This document shows, in pieces, positions 59,728-64,000 of a stretch of DNA of 64,000 nt (the stretch's first letter is position 1; every line of letters starts with the position of its first letter). Source of the stretch: Paralichthys olivaceus. Its lineage: Eukaryota; Chordata; Actinopteri; Pleuronectiformes; Paralichthyidae. The translations under genes were made by a program, and so were the position numbers. Location of the stretch: NCBI RefSeq assembly GCF_024713975.1, contig NC_091099.1, forward strand, positions 5,892,501-5,956,500. Direction: 5' to 3'. Under the pieces are notes generated by a model. That model did no database searches and was not told where the DNA came from. It saw only the letters and a list, made by a program, of their open reading frames with translations.

Positions 59728-62700
59728 GTAAGAGACGTGTTTGGAACAGGGACCAGGCCATGAGTCATTGTTCGATTGAAAGAAAAAGTTGTCCTCCTTT
59801 TTTACTGTTTTTTTATTGCAAAGCAGACAGGGAACATGTATGACTTAAATAACCAACCCTCATAGAAACGTGAACTTCAGGCCTACAGAGGGATTAAATA
59901 TCCATGTGTGCATTTCAATGGAGGTGAAAGTTATTAGCAAAATAAAAGAAATTGCTAATTCTCCTCAGGTGTGGCTCTTCACTCCTTTTGTTAAGTTCTT
60001 TTGCACGTGAAAGCCTCTTTAAGTGCTCAGCTCATTCACCCAGAGCTGAGATCACTATCATTCACCAGCCAAAGAATCTGCATTCAGCCTGTTTGTTAAA
60101 TCCACTTACATCAGTTCATCTGCTGACACACATGCTTCCATTACTACTTGGACCGGAGCAGTTTTATCACGTTGTTAACAACCTGTTATGAGTTGGTGTG
60201 AGACTTTTGGAACTGCCGCATTGTTCCCACAGCAGAATCCGGCGACTGAGGAGCACAAGTTCAGGAAACGCTCATGTGTGTTGCTCAGGGGCACATCAGA
60301 AGAGCTGGGTGCCCATGCATGGATTCTTTTATTGAAGTTGTCCTCTACCCTCTGTGATGTCACACACGCCTTGATTTACAGGCACCATACTGATACTGTA
60401 CCACCCTCACTTATCCCGTGTCCCCTGTCTCCTTCAAGCAGCCCCGCAAACATGCAGAGCAGGGAGGTAGCTTGTTCCCAGTCAGCCCAGCACAGGAAAG
60501 AGGCAGTAGCTGCTCCAGGGTAACCATGGGGATTTGGCCCCCAGCCACTCAGCTCTGCTCTCCGGCTCTGTTAGCACGCTGAAATACCACCTATTCACGT
60601 CCCTGTTTCCAACCTCAAAACCCACGAGACGGGGGTGGGGGGGGGGATAGGTGAGCAGGGGTCGATGGGGATTAGAGGGGAGGAGGGGGCCGGTGTCACT
60701 CGAGGAATCAGAAGACAGCATGTGGTCGAGCACAAGTTCTCATTTGCAAGGAATGTTCAGCACCCCCCTTTCCTTCTCTCCGTGAGAGTGACTCAGGGCT
60801 TTTAGTCGATATTAGACGATGATGCACAGTCATCGGGGGTGCTGAACGAGAGATTACAAAGCCGCCCATTTGTCATGCAGAACCCAGCGGGGTAATAACA
60901 AACAACAACAACCTGATGATGAGAGGAGCTGTTGCTTGATGGGTTCCACCGGAGCCCCAGTTAATAAACGTTAGGTGTTTTGTTGAAGATGCAGGATTCA
61001 GCTCTGCGGGCAATGCACTAGGGCTTGCCGTGCATTGTAAAAACTGTTGTATGGATATTTATTTTGAACTAAAGAGAACATCACAGGTAACGAAGAGTTA
61101 TTTGCATAAAGTACTGTACTGGTATGTTTTGCAATGCAAATATCCTGTAGGTAGTCACTTTGAAGGGTGCTTTAGTTTGTCAAAAACCACTTTATTGATC
61201 CCTGGGAGAAACTGGTTTTAATTACAGTTGCTCTGACCAAGAACACATATATTTATATATATATACACCGACCAAAGATAATGATAAATAGAAATATATA
61301 CATAAGAAGTATATAAAATATGTGTGTTATGTGGATTATACTGCTCTACATACATACTGTCTTAATTATGATAAAGTATATACAGCAGCTAAGTGGTTAT
61401 TGCAGAAAAATGATGGTCAGTCTATTGGAGGAGCTGTAAAGTCTGATGGCCACAGACGGGAATGACTTCCTGTGTAGCGTCTTGGTGGAATATGTCTGTA
61501 GCTGAATGTACTGCTGTGCTTAGCCAGCATGTCGTGACGTGAAGCGGGTTGGAGACGTTGTCCCATATATCCTGTGAGCTGGACAGCACTGTCCTCTTCT
61601 GACACCACCAACAGAGAGTCCAGCTCCACCCCAGCAACATCACTGGTCTTTCAAATCAGTTCGTTGATTACCTTTGCCCAGGGTAATCTTTTGCGTTACA
61701 TGACACAATAGTACAGTAAGTTTATCACAAAGATCTGATTAACCATGTGCAGACATATTCAGGCATAGTGTATCATCTCTACTTAACCTACGTGTTTATG
61801 CTTGTTGTATAACAACGAGGCACTTTAGTAGGTCACATGACTTCTGCAAACACTGACACTGTTTATTTGGGAGTGATCGCTGCCAGGCTCATTAGCAGCT
61901 CTGCAGTTATTAGCTGGGAAAATGCTTAGTAATGTAGTAACACGGCTTTTGAATTCAGTCGACATAAAGTGCTCGGTTCCTTATGTTCCAGCTGTAAAGG
62001 GTTTTATGAGTGAAAGAGTTTGCAGTGATAATGAGCAGGAGCACATCTGCAGTAAAGCTGTGATCGCCAGAGGTAGATTGCTGAACAACAAGCCGCCCGG
62101 AAAAACAGCTGGAGCTAATGGCCGATCTTTTGTCTCGTCTGTGTCATCGCTGAAAAATCTGTCTTTCTCACAATATCTTCACAAATACACAAATTGTATA
62201 GTTTTGTCTCATTTTACAGCCGCATCTATATCCTGCAGCCCTGGTTTTTACAAGGGACATATGCCCCATGGTCATGTGCCATCATCCAATTATCCAGCAG
62301 CCTTTCTGTCGGAGTTATCGTTTTATATCCACACAATTTGAGTATTTTCCAGAGTCGCAGTGAGAGGGATTGTTATTCAAGTCAGCAGATGCAAGGAATT
62401 TAATGTAATTTTCTCTGGTGATTGTCTGAAAGCCTCCTTGTGTTGGTTGACACTGCTCTTCTCAGACTGTCATTTGTCATTCAGCTGACATTCAACTCTT
62501 AAGTTCCCTCAAACAGATTCTTTCTTTACCCTCCCACAGAGGAAATAAGAATTGATGTCACTTTGACTGTTCAAGGAAATGCTCCTTTTATAATCAAAGC
62601 TCTGTGGCACCGGCATTACATTTTTGCTAATTGCTTAAATTGGCATCTACATCAAGACTTGACTCGTTTGACGAAAAACAAAAACATTAAGAAGATTTAG

Positions 62701-64000
62701 TTTAGACAGTGGAATTTGTTTTTTTGCTTCACAGTGCACATCGGCTGCACTCAGTTGAAACCATTTTAAGGTCGTGGGTACATCTGCATTCTCTGCGTGG
62801 CTCTGTTTTTGTGGATCAGGGCAAAGCAGCACTGCCCTTGTTTTGTCTCGGGCAAAGTGTTGGTTTGATGTCAGTGTGTGGCTCACTGATTGTGTCCGTA
62901 GGGGTCGTGACTCTGTGAGCCAGACCCCTTGAGGTTCTGACAGGGGTCCTCTCCTGCATCATCATAAAGCCCGGCCCCTTTGACCTGCCTTCACTGAGGT
63001 TTGAAATCAGAGCCCTGCTCTACTGCATCCTTAAAGAGAGGGGTCTGCAAATGTTGGGCTTCAGGGGGGATTAAGGGCAGGAAGCTGCCTTGAGGTACTG
63101 TGGCTGTGATTATCTTTCAAATTAACAGAATTTGTCTTGTGGTCACGATGTCGTTGATTTTTATTCATAAAAGTAGGAATTGTTGTTGTATAATTGTGTG
63201 GCAGAAGATGAGTTTGTATGTGTTGCTTTCACACAATCCAGATGTCATGCAAATATGAAATCTGGAACGTGCCAAATCTGAACTGTAATTATGTTTTAAA
63301 TTGGTCTTTAGTGACATAAATCCAGTTCAACATCACACATGTGACATGTGGAGAGCGTGGTGTGCTGAAAGTGGAAGCTAAAATGTGTCTGCATTTATTT
63401 TTCTTTGATTCGCACAAACATTCGATTTATTGTTTACACATGCAACATATTGCAATGGTCACCATTTCATGGATGATGTTTTTAGGGAAAAATCTAGAAT
63501 TGATCAGAAAACAAGGTAAATAAAAACTTTGCGAACCATTGCTACAGTGAGTCCGTAAAGGGAATTGAAATATTGTGGGTGATCTTGGACAAAATTTCTT
63601 GAACTTACTCATTATGTTGCCATTCCTATCACTTTCCTCTTTTTAACAGTGATCCCGCTGTTACCATGAAGAAGGGTCTTTATGTTGACCTACACTGAAC
63701 TAGTGATTGATGCCAATGTGACCAACCTAACCAGTTAGCTTTGGTGTCTTAACTCAACCAAGCACTGATTCAAAACGGAAACTATTCATAAATAAGTTAT
63801 GAACCTCTGTGAATGATTATATCACCCACTCGGTCATTCATTGCATATGTTGATTTTTAAAGTAAATCCAACAAGGAGGTTTTGAACCTATCAAAACACT
63901 GAATGAAAACTGAATATAAAGATACAGAATAAAAAGCCATGTGAGCTCCATTCTCAGTCTGTTCCCAGGCACTGTATTCTTGGGAGCAGTTATGTGTCAG
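59728..64000 (+). other. srgap1 intron 1 (start)
   Basis: About 4.3 kb to the window edge with no further exon recognised. A G-rich run lies near 60.63-60.65 kb and a LINE 3' fragment at 61.19-61.68 kb. The second exon is outside the window. Confidence 0.75.
61185..61680 (-). mobile_element. LINE 3'-end fragment (Rex-type), antisense
   Basis: The plus strand begins CACTTTATTGATCCCTGGGA, the reverse of a common teleost LINE 3' end. After an AT-rich insertion or tail it reads GATGGCCACAGACGGGAATG, TTGGAGACGTTGTCC and CTGACACCACCAACAGAGAG, as in the terminal part of a fish reverse-transcriptase ORF. The minus-strand frames keep recognisable but stop-broken peptide. The element is truncated and inactive. 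Confidence 0.7.

Noticed and set aside
61417-61643. Minus-strand frames of 70-73 codons in the srgap1 intron
   Set aside because: They are the broken terminal part of a LINE reverse-transcriptase ORF, not a host gene.
1-64000. Search for CRISPR arrays, operons, phage or plasmid signatures
   Set aside because: The only direct repeats are microsatellites and eukaryotic interspersed elements, and the genes are spliced vertebrate genes.

Overview
The window is nuclear DNA of a ray-finned fish, probably a percomorph teleost. The evidence is spliced vertebrate genes with short GT-AG introns, abundant CA/TG and GA microsatellites, and several degenerate repeats of kinds common in teleost genomes. 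Six protein-coding genes can be read exon by exon. Nothing prokaryotic, no CRISPR array and no intact autonomous transposon was seen. Gene names rest on protein sequences recalled from knowledge, not on a search.

Layout. 1-13.2 kb is intergenic sequence downstream of a ZNF536-type gene, with microsatellites and dispersed repeats only. 13.4-37.7 kb (minus strand) is a znf536-like zinc-finger repressor gene with three coding exons and a probable non-coding first exon. 37.7-41.3 kb is intergenic. 41.66-48.02 kb (minus) is uri1 in eleven exons. 50.32-50.94 kb (plus) is the C19orf12 homologue in two coding exons. 52.53-54.04 kb (minus) is uqcrfs1, the Rieske iron-sulfur protein, in two exons. 54.46-57.69 kb (plus) is rxylt1/tmem5 in six exons. 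59.66-59.73 kb (plus) is the first coding exon of srgap1, whose first intron fills the rest of the window.

The genes do not form one pathway. ZNF536, URI1, C19orf12 and UQCRFS1 are neighbours on human 19q12, while RXYLT1 and SRGAP1 are neighbours on human 12q14. The window therefore appears to span a junction between two vertebrate synteny blocks, located in the 422-bp divergent promoter between uqcrfs1 and rxylt1. CCNE1, PLEKHF1 and POP4, which sit among these genes in mammals, are not recognisable here.

Points of interest: the znf536-like gene encodes about 923 residues (human about 1300), lacks the N-terminal segment and two middle fingers, and has one finger with a lost cysteine; the Rieske presequence is about 34 residues shorter than in mammals; uri1 carries a roughly 70-bp CT tract next to its last 3' splice site; a diverged repeat is shared by the c19orf12 3' flank and an rxylt1 intron; and a MITE-like element occurs twice. 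I found no previously undescribed biological system.
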